From: Enterobacter sp. JBIWA008
Lineage (GTDB): Bacteria; Pseudomonadota; Gammaproteobacteria; Enterobacterales; Enterobacteriaceae
Length of the DNA: 64,000 nucleotides
Direction: 5' to 3'
NCBI RefSeq assembly: GCF_019968765.1
Contig: NZ_CP074149.1
Location: forward strand, 620,001 to 684,000
Position numbers and translations under genes: made by a program. Position 1 is the first letter of the stretch. Every line of letters begins with the position of its first letter. The notes beneath the pieces were generated by a model. That model saw nothing but the letters and a program-made list of their open reading frames with translations, searched no databases and had not been told where the DNA came from. This document shows, piece by piece, positions 35,546-45,451 of this stretch.

Positions 35546-37833
35546 AGTTGTTCTCCGATATTCTGTATAGATGACGCGGTACGGGGCGCCGGAAGCGTGA
35601 CCCGGCACTCCCCCTCATCGGTCTTCACCACCAGTTCACCGGGCAGGGGCGGATCTTCAAGCCAGATAAAGCCGTCGCGTCCTACGATAGTGGCACCCTG
35701 CGGCGTTGACACGACGCTGCCCAGCGGGAGCGGCCTGCGGCGGCTGTCGACCAGTCGGGCCTGAACCGTGACGGCGTGATGGACGTTAAAATCGACTTTT
35801 ACCGCGCTGCTGTTGCCCGGTCTGGCATGCATGTCGGTTACAGGGGCGATCACATCGGCAGGCAGATCGAGCGGGTTAATGCTGACTTTGCTGTTGTGGT
35901 AGCGCGGCAGGTCGGTCAGCAGGAGATAACCGTCTTCATCCGTTTCACCGGCCGGGCGGTTTTCCAGCATTACCGGTACGTGCCCAATGCCGTGCGTGGA
36001 CACCAGCGCCATGCCCTGCTGGATGTAGCGCAGCGGGTACAGGCTGCCGTCCAGCAGCGTCAGGCTGCCTTCGGCGGAGGCGTACTGGTTGCCCTGGCTG
36101 GCACCTTGCTGCAGCCCAACGTGCCATTCGCCCGCTCGGCCCAGGTAGCCGACGTCCGCATATCTTTCACGTCGTTCGCCAAAGCCCTGGCCCAGCTCCC
36201 ATGACCAGCCGCCGGCCTCATCGTCCGGCTGGTGGCGGTAATCCATGCGCGGCGTATCCCGGCTGGCCTGAGCGGAGAGCGTGTCCTCGCGACCCAATGG
36301 GACGGAAAGCAGCAGCTGAACGTGACTGGATGAATCCGTAAACGAGCGGGTATAGCTCAGCGTGGTGGAGATGTGTGCTGGCAGCGACAGCGACCAGGAG
36401 GCGTTGAGGTAACGCTGTGTATTGCCCTGAATGTTCTGCTGTACCCAGCCCGCGCCCACGGTTCCGAAGTGGGGGACGGACTGGCTTACCCAAACGCTGT
36501 CGCTGCGTCTGACGGGCACGGCACCGCTCATGCGGGCGTTGTCGGCGAATCCAGCCCCGGTACGGACGGTGCTGGCAGAAATGCCCGTTCCTCTGCCGTT
36601 CCACTGCCAGCCAAGGCCCCACTGAACGCCCTGCCCGTAAGGGCTGTCGCTCACGGCAACGTGCTGGCTGAGCACCCCCACGGCGGGAGAGACCAGCCAG
36701 TCAGCGCCCGTGCCCACGTTGTGCAGCCTGCGCTGCTGTTCCGTGTGCAGCGCCAGCGTCAGGTGATTATTCACCCCATAGCGCCAGCCCGCGTCCAGCA
36801 GAGGCGAGTCGGCATAGTCGTCGGAGTGCTGGGCGTAGTTTTCCCGCATCCAGCCGATGTCCAGCGAGCCGCTGCTGAGCCCTTCCGCCAGCATGCCCGG
36901 CGCGCCGTAGAGATCGAGCTGTACGGCGCGACGCTGACCGTTGATATCGGTAATGACCACCTCCGCCTGTCCGCTTCCGGTGAAGGAGGGCAGGGTATCC
37001 AGCAGAAAGTCTCCCGGCGTGACGCGCTGGCTGCTCTGCTTAAGGCCGTCGATATACAGATCGACCGTGGAAGGCAGCACGGCCGTGTCGCTGTAGCGGC
37101 TGCGCGGTTCGGTATTGAGCTGGGGATTGAGCTCAAAGTTACGTGCCCAGTGCAGCCCGCCAAAGCGCACCTGTCGGCTCCAGCCGGTGCCGGTGGTGAC
37201 GCTGTCGCCCAGCGCCAGCGTGGTCAGCGAGTCGGTGTTGTCCCACTGCCAGCGGGTTTCGAGACGGGTGTGGGTAGGCCGACCTGCGCTGTTTTCCTCC
37301 CCGACATGGCTTGAAAAACTGCTGCTGAACGTTCCGGGTAGCCCACCGGACGCGGTCAGCATGGTCTGGGCGTTAAGCTGGCGCTTCCCCTGCACGTCGC
37401 TGGCGTAGAGCGCGTATCCGAGCGTATAGGCGTTGACGGGCTGCGCATCAGGATAGCGGTACATCGGCGTGGGCCTTGATACGGTCAGATGCTGCTGGCC
37501 CTCGAGCGCGTCTGCCTCTGCGGTAATCGACACCTGCTGGGACAGCACGTCGAAATTGACCTTCAGGCCCGGCAGGGAGGTCAGCTCAACCCACTCTGCG
37601 CGATCGCCCGGGGCGTGAAGCCCCAGCTTTTTCATGTCGCTGCGGCTTATCCATAGCGCATTATCCACCACCCGGCAGGCCCAGAGCTCGCCTCGCGGAG
37701 CGTGGTTCACGGTAATGGCCAGCCATTGTACGGTGTCGGCGGGTTCAGTCCGGGCTGACAGCATGAGCGGTAGCCAAAACAGGAGCGCGAGAAGCGAGCG
37801 GGCGCAGGGGTATCTGGCTGGCATGGTGGTCAT
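35536..37833 (-). CDS. Outer-membrane usher of an archaic chaperone-usher pilus
   Basis: About 765 residues: a signal peptide (ARSLLALLFWLPLMLSA), an N-terminal chaperone-binding domain, then a long beta-barrel. The barrel has the usher plug region (GDFLLDTLPSFTGSGQAEVV, ITDINGQRRAVQLDLYGAPG) and C-terminal domains (PLPLGSVVSTPQGATIVGRD). It forms the pore that assembles pilin subunits from the chaperone. The start is uncertain: ATG at 37833 or 37824 is plausible, both inside the end of the chaperone gene and with weak ribosome binding sites, so translation is probably coupled to the chaperone. Confidence 0.82.
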   Translation of the reverse strand: MTTMPARYPCARSLLALLFWLPLMLSARTEPADTVQWLAITVNHAPRGELWACRVVDNALWISRSDMKKLGLHAPGDRAEWVELTSLPGLKVNFDVLSQQVSITAEADALEGQQHLTVSRPTPMYRYPDAQPVNAYTLGYALYASDVQGKRQLNAQTMLTASGGLPGTFSSSFSSHVGEENSAGRPTHTRLETRWQWDNTDSLTTLALGDSVTTGTGWSRQVRFGGLHWARNFELNPQLNTEPRSRYSDTAVLPSTVDLYIDGLKQSSQRVTPGDFLLDTLPSFTGSGQAEVVITDINGQRRAVQLDLYGAPGMLAEGLSSGSLDIGWMRENYAQHSDDYADSPLLDAGWRYGVNNHLTLALHTEQQRRLHNVGTGADWLVSPAVGVLSQHVAVSDSPYGQGVQWGLGWQWNGRGTGISASTVRTGAGFADNARMSGAVPVRRSDSVWVSQSVPHFGTVGAGWVQQNIQGNTQRYLNASWSLSLPAHISTTLSYTRSFTDSSSHVQLLLSVPLGREDTLSAQASRDTPRMDYRHQPDDEAGGWSWELGQGFGERRERYADVGYLGRAGEWHVGLQQGASQGNQYASAEGSLTLLDGSLYPLRYIQQGMALVSTHGIGHVPVMLENRPAGETDEDGYLLLTDLPRYHNSKVSINPLDLPADVIAPVTDMHARPGNSSAVKVDFNVHHAVTVQARLVDSRRRPLPLGSVVSTPQGATIVGRDGFIWLEDPPLPGELVVKTDEGECRVTLPAPRTASSIQNIGEQLCH

Positions 37834-38521
37834 CATTGAGATAGACGCGCAGCGTGCTGAGCGCGTGCCGTGAAGCCTGCTTAAGCGGTAAAAGGGCGGT
37901 TTGTCCCGGGAGCACATAGCCCGCCAGGCCTTTTATCGACCCTACAACCTGCCCATCGGCCGTCAGGGCCTCAAGGTGGCTAAGGCGGATGTGGCGGTTT
38001 CCGGCGTTAAAGCAGCGGAGGGTGGCCGGCATTTCTGCCTGCTCACAGCTCAGGGCATCGTGGCTGACGGGCGCGTTCTGGTTCCCGGCAATAAACACCG
38101 GAATCGAGTAGCGCAGCAGGAAGTGCACCGCGTTGGGATTGGCGGCACGGGACGTGGCGTCCGGCAGTTCGTCGATGACCAGTCGGTAACTTTGCTCCTG
38201 TGCACGGATGCCAGGCTGCATGACGATAATGCGCACCAGCTGCTGCTGGCCCGGCGCCAGTGATGTCATCGCCGGGCTGCTGACCACCTCATCGGTGGCC
38301 ACCAGAACATCTTTACCGTTTTTTTGCGTCCATTCGTACACCCGAATCTGCGCATGGATAGCCGCTTTCCCACTGTTAGTGAGATAGACCGCCGCTGCCC
38401 GCTGGTCGCTCTGCAGGTCGAGCGTTACCGGGGCCACCTGAAGCGTGGCGGCCAGCGCGTAGCGCGACAGCAGCGCCAGCATCATGAGCCACAGAATGAA
38501 GCAGGGAAGGTAGCGACGCAC
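37745..38521 (-). CDS. Periplasmic pilus chaperone (CsuC-like)
   Basis: A 258-residue protein with a signal peptide ending near YALAA and two immunoglobulin-like domains. Domain 1 reads LQVAPVTLDLQSDQRAAAVY and contains the LAPGQQQLVRI strand; the SYRLVIDELP segment leads to domain 2. It resembles the archaic (sigma-class) chaperones. It folds and caps pilin subunits before delivery to the usher. It starts 2 bp after the major-pilin stop. Confidence 0.85.
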   Translation of the reverse strand: MRRYLPCFILWLMMLALLSRYALAATLQVAPVTLDLQSDQRAAAVYLTNSGKAAIHAQIRVYEWTQKNGKDVLVATDEVVSSPAMTSLAPGQQQLVRIIVMQPGIRAQEQSYRLVIDELPDATSRAANPNAVHFLLRYSIPVFIAGNQNAPVSHDALSCEQAEMPATLRCFNAGNRHIRLSHLEALTADGQVVGSIKGLAGYVLPGQTALLPLKQASRHALSTLRVYLNDDHHASQIPLRPLASRAPVLATAHAVSPD

Positions 38522-38523
38522 GT

Positions 38524-39018
38524 TCAGTACTCCAGTTTTAACGTAATATCGTCGCTGTAGGCACCTGCCTGGGCGGTTGTCAGCGCCCCGGCGTCAATGA
38601 CGCCATACAGCGTTTCCTCCTGTTCCGCACCGTTGCCGGTATCGTCCAGGCCATTCCTGCTGGTGATTTGCGTCTGTTTGCCTTCGTCGGCAAAGAGTTT
38701 CCACGCAATCTTCTGCGCGCCCGTTTCGCCGTTTTCCGGCTTCAGCCAGAAGGTACCGTTTTCGCCGTCGTTGCTGGTGGCTGTGAGGGTGAATGGCGTG
38801 CCGTTGGTACAAACGATATCGACCTGCGTTTTGGCCTGGATTTCGCTCGACTCATCGGAGCCGTGACGCGAGAAGTTGAGGTCGTTGGCTTTGAGGGTGC
38901 ACGACTTCACGACTTCAAGTGATACGTGCATCGTCGCGCTTGCGGTACTGTCTGCGGCGATCGCCGCAGCAGGAAGCAGGAGAACGGAACAACATATAAT
39001 GGTGGGAATAATTTTCAT
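38524..39018 (-). CDS. Major pilin with spore-coat-U domain
   Basis: A 164-residue secreted subunit. The signal peptide (MKIIPTIICCSVLLLPAAAIA) is followed by a spore-coat-U-like domain: SCTLKANDLNFSRHG, QVDIVCTNGTPFTLTATSN and the final AGAYSDDITLKLEY. It is the only single-domain subunit in the operon, so it should form the rod. AGGAAATAAGATC precedes the start. The LuxR-type gene ends only 32 bp upstream, so it shares that transcript. Confidence 0.83.
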   Translation of the reverse strand: MKIIPTIICCSVLLLPAAAIAADSTASATMHVSLEVVKSCTLKANDLNFSRHGSDESSEIQAKTQVDIVCTNGTPFTLTATSNDGENGTFWLKPENGETGAQKIAWKLFADEGKQTQITSRNGLDDTGNGAEQEETLYGVIDAGALTTAQAGAYSDDITLKLEY

Positions 39019-39050
39019 GATCTTATTTCCTGACGTGAGTAACAGTGCAA

Positions 39051-39593
39051 TTACAAAGCGAATGACTGAGCGTCCAGCAGGCAGAGTTTGCGATGGAATT
39101 CCGCCAGGCTGTGGCAGCAAAATTTGTTCATCGCGTTACGCTTGTGGGTGTAGATCGTTTTAGGGGACTTATTCATGATTTTTGCGATGCGAACCGGACT
39201 GAATCCCTTATGGAGCAACATGCAAACCCGCCTCTCCTGATGCGAGAGCGTGGCGGCGTTTTCGAAGGTGAATGTCGTGTCGCTAAAACAGTGGCTTAGC
39301 TGCGCAAATGAGAGGTTGTCCGCGACCACTCGGACCCGCTCGTTGCGCAGGCATGCGTGAACGTCGCAGACCCGCGCGGCATCCGTAAATACCAGCCAGT
39401 TCTCTCCGGCGTGCGTATTGAGCAGCCGTTCCTGCAGGTGCAAAAGCCCTTCCGGATTAACGTCATGGATCCAATACATCTCCGGGCGAGGGGTAACGGC
39501 CGTCGAGATCATCGAAGTGAGGCCAAGCCATAAAAACGTATTCCCGCTCAGAACGATAACCTGATAACCAGCATTCGGAATGAAAGGGGTCAT
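39051..39593 (-). CDS. LuxR-type HTH regulator of the pilus operon
   Basis: A 180-residue protein with a C-terminal LuxR HTH (SHQERRVCMLLHKGFSPVRI, AKIMNKSPKTIYTHKRNAMN). The N-terminal part is receiver-like in length but lacks an obvious phospho-acceptor aspartate pattern. The layout resembles FimW, MatA/EcpR and similar fimbrial regulators. Its start overlaps the EAL gene stop by 4 bp (ATGA) and the pilin gene follows after 32 bp, so all are likely cotranscribed. Whether it activates or represses the pilus is not known. Confidence 0.75.
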   Translation of the reverse strand: MTPFIPNAGYQVIVLSGNTFLWLGLTSMISTAVTPRPEMYWIHDVNPEGLLHLQERLLNTHAGENWLVFTDAARVCDVHACLRNERVRVVADNLSFAQLSHCFSDTTFTFENAATLSHQERRVCMLLHKGFSPVRIAKIMNKSPKTIYTHKRNAMNKFCCHSLAEFHRKLCLLDAQSFAL

Positions 39594-40228
39594 TTTCTAC
39601 CCCACAGATAGCCCTGGCCGTAATCGGCCGCGCTGGCGCGGGCCAGCGCGAAATCACCCGCGGTTTCGATGCCTTCGATCAGCACCTTGCTGGCGACGCG
39701 CTTGCACTGGCGGGTGAGATGCAGAAACTTTGCCTGCTCGCTCCGTCCGTTCCAGAAGGTATGTTTGTCAATTTTGATGCCGCAGAAGCGTATCTGGCTG
39801 GTTAGAATATCGGGAAGAAGGTCTTCGCAGACATCGTCTGCCCACACTTCTATCCCCCACTGATGGAGCGTCGCGATGCATTTCCGCAGCGCCCGGCTTT
39901 GCGTATCCTCGAGTTGGACCATCGTATGGAGATCGGTGATCTCGATAGCAAGTCTCTCCGGGCAGGGTGTCTCTTCTTTTATCCTGTCGAGGAAGTCCGT
40001 TTCCAGCAGTAAATCCGATGTCGCATTGAGATAATACTTGTCGCCATCCTTGCAAAACATGGCATGACGAAGCTGCGCAAAGAAGTACGCTTTAAGCTGC
40101 GTCGCGGGCATCGAGCCAAAGTAATCTTCAAGATTGACGTGGGGCTTTGCCGTAGACAATACCTCCCAGGCAACCACATTTTCACTGCGCAGTGCCCGGA
40201 TGGATTCGAACTTATAGCCGGTTAGCAT
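39590..40228 (-). CDS. EAL-domain protein with partly degenerate active site
   Basis: A 212-residue stand-alone EAL domain. The EAL motif is EVL (Glu22-Leu24). Other catalytic-region motifs are recognisable but altered: YLNATSD, RLAIEITDL, ADDVCED where active enzymes have DDFG, GIKIDK, LIEGIETAGDF and QGYLWGRK. The key Glu, Asn and Lys residues appear present, so it may be a weak cyclic-di-GMP phosphodiesterase or a signalling adaptor. It heads the pilus operon, similar to mrkJ beside the Klebsiella mrk genes or the EAL gene in Salmonella fim. The promoter should lie at 40229-40377. Confidence 0.75.
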   Translation of the reverse strand: MLTGYKFESIRALRSENVVAWEVLSTAKPHVNLEDYFGSMPATQLKAYFFAQLRHAMFCKDGDKYYLNATSDLLLETDFLDRIKEETPCPERLAIEITDLHTMVQLEDTQSRALRKCIATLHQWGIEVWADDVCEDLLPDILTSQIRFCGIKIDKHTFWNGRSEQAKFLHLTRQCKRVASKVLIEGIETAGDFALARASAADYGQGYLWGRK

Positions 40229-40377
40229 GATAAACGTGCGTAACGCTCCGTGGTGATTTCAGGAGCTTGGAATTTTACGGATCTGGATTTTGGCGGGATA
40301 TTTATAGATAAAAATGGCTGATATAAAGTGTTTTTATCTAATTTATAAGAATATTATAGGATTATTTATTTTCATAA

Positions 40378-40400
40378 GCGCCCGGCAGAACGCCGGGCGC
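40378..40400 (-). terminator. Terminator of opgB
   Basis: Perfect 9-bp arms GCGCCCGGC and GCCGGGCGC with a 5-nt loop start 9 bp beyond the opgB stop; the minus-strand sequence after the stem is AT-rich (TTATGAAAATAA). Confidence 0.75.
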
Positions 40401-40408
40401 GACGCGTC

Positions 40409-42706
40409 TTAACCCGCTTTGTTGACGATTTTGATTTCGACCATGCCGATCCCGAGCTCGCGCGGTGAATGGCCGAGAATATTCCCTTCATTGGTGGACT
40501 GCGGGTCCGGCGGCACGATCACCAGGGTATTGCTGCGCGATGGGTTCTCAAAGTGCAGCGTGTGCGTGCTCACGTCGTTCCCGAGCGTCAGCGTCTGCTC
40601 CCGATCGCCCACGCGCACGGGGACGGGCTTGTTAGCGTTGGGGCCATACGCTCTGGCGGTGATCACCAGGTCGAACTGTTCCGGCAGGGGATGGGTATAC
40701 TCAATTTTCACTTCGTTGCCCAGCTGCGCGTTTGACCAGCGTCCCCAGGACTCCGGGCGCGAGATGCCGCTAAACTGCTTCACTTCTTCCGGCGCGCCGG
40801 CCACGTTAAAGATAAAGCTGTCCGCTTTGTAGCGAATATCGTTATCGCTGATTTTCAGCATGTCGACGTTACGCTGATAGCGCGCGGTATCAATCACCGT
40901 ATCGTTGAACGCGGTTTTGCCTTTCCACTGGGCTTTATCCACGTGCTGTACGATTTGCTCCCCGCCGAGCTGGCCCTGAGAGACGCACCAGTCGGTAGAA
41001 AGCGCCAGCGGCTGCGACCAGAGCTGGCCCATTTTGTAACACCTGTCGACCCAGACGAAATTATCGCGTGGCGCAAAATCGGCCAGCTGATAGCGCAGCG
41101 GCGCGGAATATTCGCTTTCCGGCAGCGGCTCGACGCGCCCCTGCGACACCCGCACCAGCAGCGGCAGACGGAAGCTGCTGCCCGAGAAGGCAATCGTGTT
41201 TTTATCCCGATCGACGTTGAAGTCCTTCATTTCTTTCGGGAAGTTCCACAGGCGGATAATGTCTGGCTTCCAGGCGAGGATTTTTTCCTTCATGTTGAGG
41301 AAGACTTCCGACAGGGATTGCCCCGACAGCGTGCTGCGCCCAAGGCCAATAAAGTTGTCGCCGCCCAGAATGTCCAGCACGGTTGCGCCGTTATCCATGG
41401 AGTTACGTTTGGTGGCGATGACCTCCTGCTGCGGCTGGTCGCCGCGCAGGACGAAGAACAGATTGCTGCGATCCTGCTTGTTGAGCCGATCCCAGGCGCT
41501 GTTTTTCATCGCCAGATGGTCAGACGACACGACGATGACGGTGTTTTTAAACCAGGGCGAGGCTTTGATTTTCTCGACCAGCGCGGCAATGTGCTCCTGG
41601 CTGCAGGTAACGGCACTGAAAGACTTGTTGTTTTTGCCGTCTACGTCATAGCTTCTGCGTTTGCAGCTGCGCGAAACGAACCCGTCCGGATGGTGGGTGT
41701 CCACCGTCAGCGCAAAAAGGGAGAAACGCTTGCCCGCGCGGGAAAGCTCCTCGAATTTTTTCCAGGTTTCGTCGAGTACCGTATCGTCATAGAAACCCCA
41801 GTCGTTACGGTAGCTCGGATCGGCAACCGTCGTTTTTAACTCTTCTGAGCCATACAGGTGGTCAAAACCGTGGGATTTCAGGAACACGTCTTTTCCGGCA
41901 AAGCGCAGGTTTGCTCCCTGCACAAAATAGTTTTCGTAGCCGGAGTTTTTCAGGATGTCGCCGAGGCAAATATTCTGTGGGAAGAACGTCGACATGGAGG
42001 CCGAGGCGTTACCCTCAAAAGGCGCGAACAGCGGGATACCGCACTGGGAGGCAACCATCCCGGCAATCGTATAATCCGTACCCGGCAACTGCATGGTGTG
42101 GCTGAAGTCGAGACCTTCGTTTTTCAGCGCGCCCAGGTCCGGCGTCAGGTTCGGGAAGGCATCGTTATCAAAGTACGTGCGTTCCAGGCTTTCACCGTAG
42201 ATGTAAACCAGGTTGAGTTTCGGGTTGGCGATCGTTTTCGACGGTTCTTTGTAGTAAGCCACGAAATCAGGATCGCCGTCGCGGGACTGGGATTTCACCA
42301 GCTCGGTTATCTGATGGAACGCCGGGCTGGCGTCGACGGAGGCCAGCGCCAGGAATAGCGCCAGCAGGCTGTAGCCATGATGATGCGGATGATGGCGACG
42401 TCGACGCAACACCCAGGCCAGCGCGCCAAAAATTGTCACCAGCGCGACGATAAGGCCGAGCCCCGGAAGAATGTACTTGCCCACACCCGCGCCCGTCAGG
42501 CTGTTCGTCAGGGTGTAGAGCACGGCATCGTTAATACCGTCACCGGTAAAGTAGTCGCTGGCGTAAAGGGTAATGTTTAAAATAATAAAAATGCCGAGTA
42601 CCACCAGCGTGGCGATAAACCACCAGGTGTTGCGGCCGGCTTTGCAGGCATAGACGCCGACAGAAGCCAGAAAAAGGATAAGAGACATGAATTCTGACAA
42701 CAGCAT
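40409..42706 (-). CDS. opgB: Phosphoglycerol transferase I (OpgB/MdoB)
   Basis: A 765-residue membrane enzyme of the LTA-synthase/sulfatase superfamily. Four N-terminal membrane helices (residues about 1-135, ending [20 protein letters not shown]) precede a periplasmic catalytic domain. The nucleophile region is [17 protein letters not shown], with metal ligands in [15 protein letters not shown] [11 protein letters not shown] and VSSDHLAMK. It transfers phosphoglycerol from phosphatidylglycerol to osmoregulated periplasmic glucans. Length and sequence match E. coli OpgB. Confidence 0.95.
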   Translation of the reverse strand: MLLSEFMSLILFLASVGVYACKAGRNTWWFIATLVVLGIFIILNITLYASDYFTGDGINDAVLYTLTNSLTGAGVGKYILPGLGLIVALVTIFGALAWVLRRRRHHPHHHGYSLLALFLALASVDASPAFHQITELVKSQSRDGDPDFVAYYKEPSKTIANPKLNLVYIYGESLERTYFDNDAFPNLTPDLGALKNEGLDFSHTMQLPGTDYTIAGMVASQCGIPLFAPFEGNASASMSTFFPQNICLGDILKNSGYENYFVQGANLRFAGKDVFLKSHGFDHLYGSEELKTTVADPSYRNDWGFYDDTVLDETWKKFEELSRAGKRFSLFALTVDTHHPDGFVSRSCKRRSYDVDGKNNKSFSAVTCSQEHIAALVEKIKASPWFKNTVIVVSSDHLAMKNSAWDRLNKQDRSNLFFVLRGDQPQQEVIATKRNSMDNGATVLDILGGDNFIGLGRSTLSGQSLSEVFLNMKEKILAWKPDIIRLWNFPKEMKDFNVDRDKNTIAFSGSSFRLPLLVRVSQGRVEPLPESEYSAPLRYQLADFAPRDNFVWVDRCYKMGQLWSQPLALSTDWCVSQGQLGGEQIVQHVDKAQWKGKTAFNDTVIDTARYQRNVDMLKISDNDIRYKADSFIFNVAGAPEEVKQFSGISRPESWGRWSNAQLGNEVKIEYTHPLPEQFDLVITARAYGPNANKPVPVRVGDREQTLTLGNDVSTHTLHFENPSRSNTLVIVPPDPQSTNEGNILGHSPRELGIGMVEIKIVNKAG

Positions 42707-42969
42707 ATCCTCATGACGCCAGGTGCTTCGCTGGCTAACTGTTTATTTTTTGGGTCATACAATGTAATTGCGATGTCGTTAAGCTGCAATTTTAGTGTCA
42801 CGAAAGTGTGCTGTTGTTAGGATTTGGTTTAGAAAATCGTTTTTATGAAGAAGGTCGCATCCTGACAAACGGACGCTGAGGCGATGGCAACCAGGAAAAA
42901 CGCTCATTTAGCGCCGCGTTGCAAGACTATCGCATTAAACGCGGCGTGTTGTGGCAAAAATGGGATGGA

Positions 42970-43455
42970 TCAGGAGAGGAAATTAACGCCTTGTTTCAGC
43001 ACCAGATCGCAGGCTTTGGTTTTCACCTGTTTTGCCAGAGAAGAGTTGCCGAGGGTGCTCAGGTTAAGCTGCTGCCCGTTTTGCGCGTTAAGCAGGCCCT
43101 GAATGCCGTCCATATAGTTGGTGTCCGCTTTTTGCTCCTGGGTATCCAGGCCCAGTTTACCCAGTACCTGATTTTTCACGTTTTGCGCGTCGGTCACGGA
43201 GGCCAGCTTTTGCTTCGCGCAATATTCCAGAATCCCCGCCGCGTTGTTCATCGTGCCCGCGCTAAGGCTCTGAGAGCTGTTGCCCAGCAGGCTGGTGAGG
43301 GAAGAGGCGGAGAGTCCACCCTGAGAGCTGCTGCTCTCTTTGGTCAGCTCATTTGCTGCGCTTGACAGAGACTCCTGCCAGGACGCCGCTTGCGCTGCGC
43401 CGGTCACCAGCAGCGCGCCTAAAAAGGTGCTGATTAGAATCTGTTTTTTCATCAT
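42970..43455 (-). CDS. yjjA: DUF2501 exported protein YjjA
   Basis: A 161-residue protein with a signal peptide (KKQILISTFLGALLVTGAAQA). The mature part is Ser/Gln-rich (SSSQGGLSASSLTSLLGNSS) and then has the DUF2501 core NAAGILEYCAKQKLASVTDA. It matches E. coli YjjA in length and in position upstream of dnaC on the map. Two adjacent ATG codons (43455 and 43452) could start it. Function is unknown; it probably resides in the periplasm. Confidence 0.88.
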   Translation of the reverse strand: MMKKQILISTFLGALLVTGAAQAASWQESLSSAANELTKESSSSQGGLSASSLTSLLGNSSQSLSAGTMNNAAGILEYCAKQKLASVTDAQNVKNQVLGKLGLDTQEQKADTNYMDGIQGLLNAQNGQQLNLSTLGNSSLAKQVKTKACDLVLKQGVNFLS

Positions 43456-43535
43456 GGCTCTCTCAAAAAGGTCCGTTTTGGGCCGAAGGGGTACCAGTAT
43501 ATACCTGGGACCTGTCGGCGATTTCTGGAACTGTC

Positions 43536-44273
43536 TTAATACTCTTTGCCGGTAACGCGGCTGCGGTAACTTTCCCAGTCGAAGATGACATAAAGACTGT
43601 TACCCAGCTTCATGCGGTCCATAACGCGTTCCCCCAACAGGCGGGTCATCTCGTCGATATTGTGGTTCGTCAGCATGCCGGTGGGGCGCTTGGACGAGGA
43701 GCGGCGATCGACTATCTGGTTGATGATCACTTTTTCATAGCGGGATTCGGTCTGAACGCCAATCTCGTCGATGACCAGTAGGTCGACATTGCTCAGATCG
43801 TTAAGCAGCTGTTCTTCGCTGGTTTCGCGGTTGCTGAAGGTGTCTTTCATCGCGGACATGATATCGGCCACGGTGATGATAAGAACCGATTTACCCCGCA
43901 GAAGCAGCTCGTTGCAGATAGCGGCTGCAAGGTGGTTTTTTCCGGTGCCCGGCTTGCCGCTAAAGATGAAGCTGGCGATATTGCCGTCGAATTCATTTAC
44001 GTACTGACGGGCGGCGGCAAGGGCGTTCATCTGCCCGTTGGTTTCGATTTTATAGTTATCGAACGAGCAGTTCTGGTGCAGGGGACGGATACCGGAACGG
44101 TTAAAGGTGCGCTGCATTTTCATGGCCCGGTTTTCCCGGGCGAGCGCGGCGGCACGGATCTCTCCTTGCTCTTTTTGCCAGGCCAGTAGCTCTTCACCCG
44201 TGGTGAACGCGGGCTTCACATTGGCAGGCATCATTTTTTGCAGACGTTTCATCAGGTCGCCGACGTTCTTCAT
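43536..44273 (-). CDS. dnaC: DNA helicase loader DnaC
   Basis: A 245-residue AAA+ ATPase with the Walker A motif [16 protein letters not shown] near residue 100, Walker [13 protein letters not shown] and the arginine-finger region near [10 protein letters not shown]. It loads DnaB helicase on DNA at the origin and at restarted forks. The start overlaps the dnaT stop by 4 bp, as in E. coli, so the two are translated together. Confidence 0.96.
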   Translation of the reverse strand: MKNVGDLMKRLQKMMPANVKPAFTTGEELLAWQKEQGEIRAAALARENRAMKMQRTFNRSGIRPLHQNCSFDNYKIETNGQMNALAAARQYVNEFDGNIASFIFSGKPGTGKNHLAAAICNELLLRGKSVLIITVADIMSAMKDTFSNRETSEEQLLNDLSNVDLLVIDEIGVQTESRYEKVIINQIVDRRSSSKRPTGMLTNHNIDEMTRLLGERVMDRMKLGNSLYVIFDWESYRSRVTGKEY

Positions 44274-44815
44274 TTCGCACCTCGGAATCCGCTGGGGATC
44301 TGTTTATCCGGTTCTGAAAACGCGTTGATATCGCGTTTTGGCTGCCCATTGTTGCCGGCGCGGGTGATTTGAAGATGACGCGCGAGCTTTTGCTGCCACT
44401 GAATATGGGTGAAGACTTTACCTTCCGCCTGCCACCAGGCGGTAAAAGCGGCGAGCTCTTCCGCGGTGGCCGGCTGGGTTAGCGCAATGCCCCATAGCGC
44501 GGCCTGCCGCTGAAAATCCGCATCCGGTTGCCAGCCCGCGTACAGGGCAAATTTTCCCATCGGAACGGTCACGGGGACATTAACCGGTTCATCAAAGAAC
44601 TGGTTGTCCAGCGTGACATCGCTCGCCGGGCGCGACAGCTGCGCTTCGATCTCCAGAAGCTGTGCCAGGCGTTCCGGTGTAATTGCGTAAAACGCCGGAG
44701 CGTTGTCGGCAAAAACTGCAACCGTGCCGCCTTCGGCGTGGGTCAACACACCGCGTGGGTCGCGCATAAAGGCATCAATGCCAGCAATGCTGGTGGTCAG
44801 GATTCTGGAGGACAT
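44270..44815 (-). CDS. dnaT: Primosomal protein DnaT
   Basis: A 181-residue protein matching E. coli Dna[21 protein letters not shown], a [20 protein letters not shown] linker and the single-stranded-DNA-binding C-terminal region ending FRGAK. It acts with PriA, PriB and DnaC in replication restart. The dnaC gene overlaps its stop codon. Confidence 0.95.
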   Translation of the reverse strand: MSSRILTTSIAGIDAFMRDPRGVLTHAEGGTVAVFADNAPAFYAITPERLAQLLEIEAQLSRPASDVTLDNQFFDEPVNVPVTVPMGKFALYAGWQPDADFQRQAALWGIALTQPATAEELAAFTAWWQAEGKVFTHIQWQQKLARHLQITRAGNNGQPKRDINAFSEPDKQIPSGFRGAK

Positions 44816-44904
44816 AACGCTTACTCTACTGATTACTACGGGCGAGATATGGGCTTATGGTAGCACAGAGAGGGGGAAAGGATGGAGGAGGAAAGTGTGG
44901 GGTT

Positions 44905-44933
44905 CTGACCCTCTCCCACAGAGAGAGGGTCAG
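44905..44933. repeat. CT-rich intergenic palindrome, copy 4
   Basis: Perfect 11-bp arms CTGACCCTCTC and GAGAGGGTCAG flank CCACAGA between ohr and dnaT. It lies just past the ohr stop and could also terminate the ohr transcript. Confidence 0.78.
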
Positions 44934-44939
44934 AAACGG

Positions 44940-45368
44940 TTACGCGATGATATTCAGGGTCACGTCGATGTTGCCGCGGGTCGCGTTAGAGTATGGGCAA
45001 ACAATGTGCGCCGCATCGACCAGCTTTTTGGCTTCCGCGGGATCCATTCCCTCAACGTGGATGTTCAGTTTTGCTTCGATACCAAAGCCGGTTGGCAGCG
45101 GGCCAATACCCACTTCGCCTTCAATAAAGGCATCTTTTGGCAGGGTAAACTTGTCGCGTGCGGCCACGAACTTCATCGCGCCCAGGAAGCATGCAGAGTA
45201 GCCCGCAGCAAACAGCTGTTCAGGGTTAGTCACTTCTCCACCCATGCCGCCCATCTCTTTTGGCACGCCCAGTTTTACGTCCAGTACGCCATCGGAAGAG
45301 GTCGCGCGACCGTCACGGCCACCGGTTGCTTTTGCTTTGGCGGTATAAACAACTTTTTCTAAAGACAT
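44940..45368 (-). CDS. ohr: Organic hydroperoxide resistance protein (Ohr)
   Basis: A 142-residue Ohr/OsmC-family peroxidase: [18 protein letters not shown] with reactive Cys60, and [16 protein letters not shown] with resolving Cys124, the arrangement specific to Ohr. It reduces organic and fatty-acid hydroperoxides using lipoylated proteins. It stands downstream of an OhrR gene on the same strand. A motif repeated upstream of both genes is the likely OhrR operator. Confidence 0.93.
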   Translation of the reverse strand: MSLEKVVYTAKAKATGGRDGRATSSDGVLDVKLGVPKEMGGMGGEVTNPEQLFAAGYSACFLGAMKFVAARDKFTLPKDAFIEGEVGIGPLPTGFGIEAKLNIHVEGMDPAEAKKLVDAAHIVCPYSNATRGNIDVTLNIIA

Positions 45369-45405
45369 GGCAGGTTCCTCATCTTGCTTTAATGTATGCT
45401 ATTAA

Positions 45406-45417
45406 ATAGCGTGCGAT
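45406..45417. promoter_or_regulatory. Candidate OhrR operator upstream of ohr
   Basis: ATAGCGTGCGAT, 38 bp upstream of ohr, differs in only two central bases from ATAGCGCACGAT upstream of ohrR. A motif shared by the ohr and ohrR promoters is what a common repressor would require. Confidence 0.6.
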
Positions 45418-45451
45418 ATATATGGGTGATTATCACGCGTAAAGTATAGCT

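Noticed and set aside
42707..42969. Search for a gene between opgB and yjjA
   Set aside because: The only frame of any size overlaps yjjA on the opposite strand and has no start signal; the gap is an ordinary promoter region.
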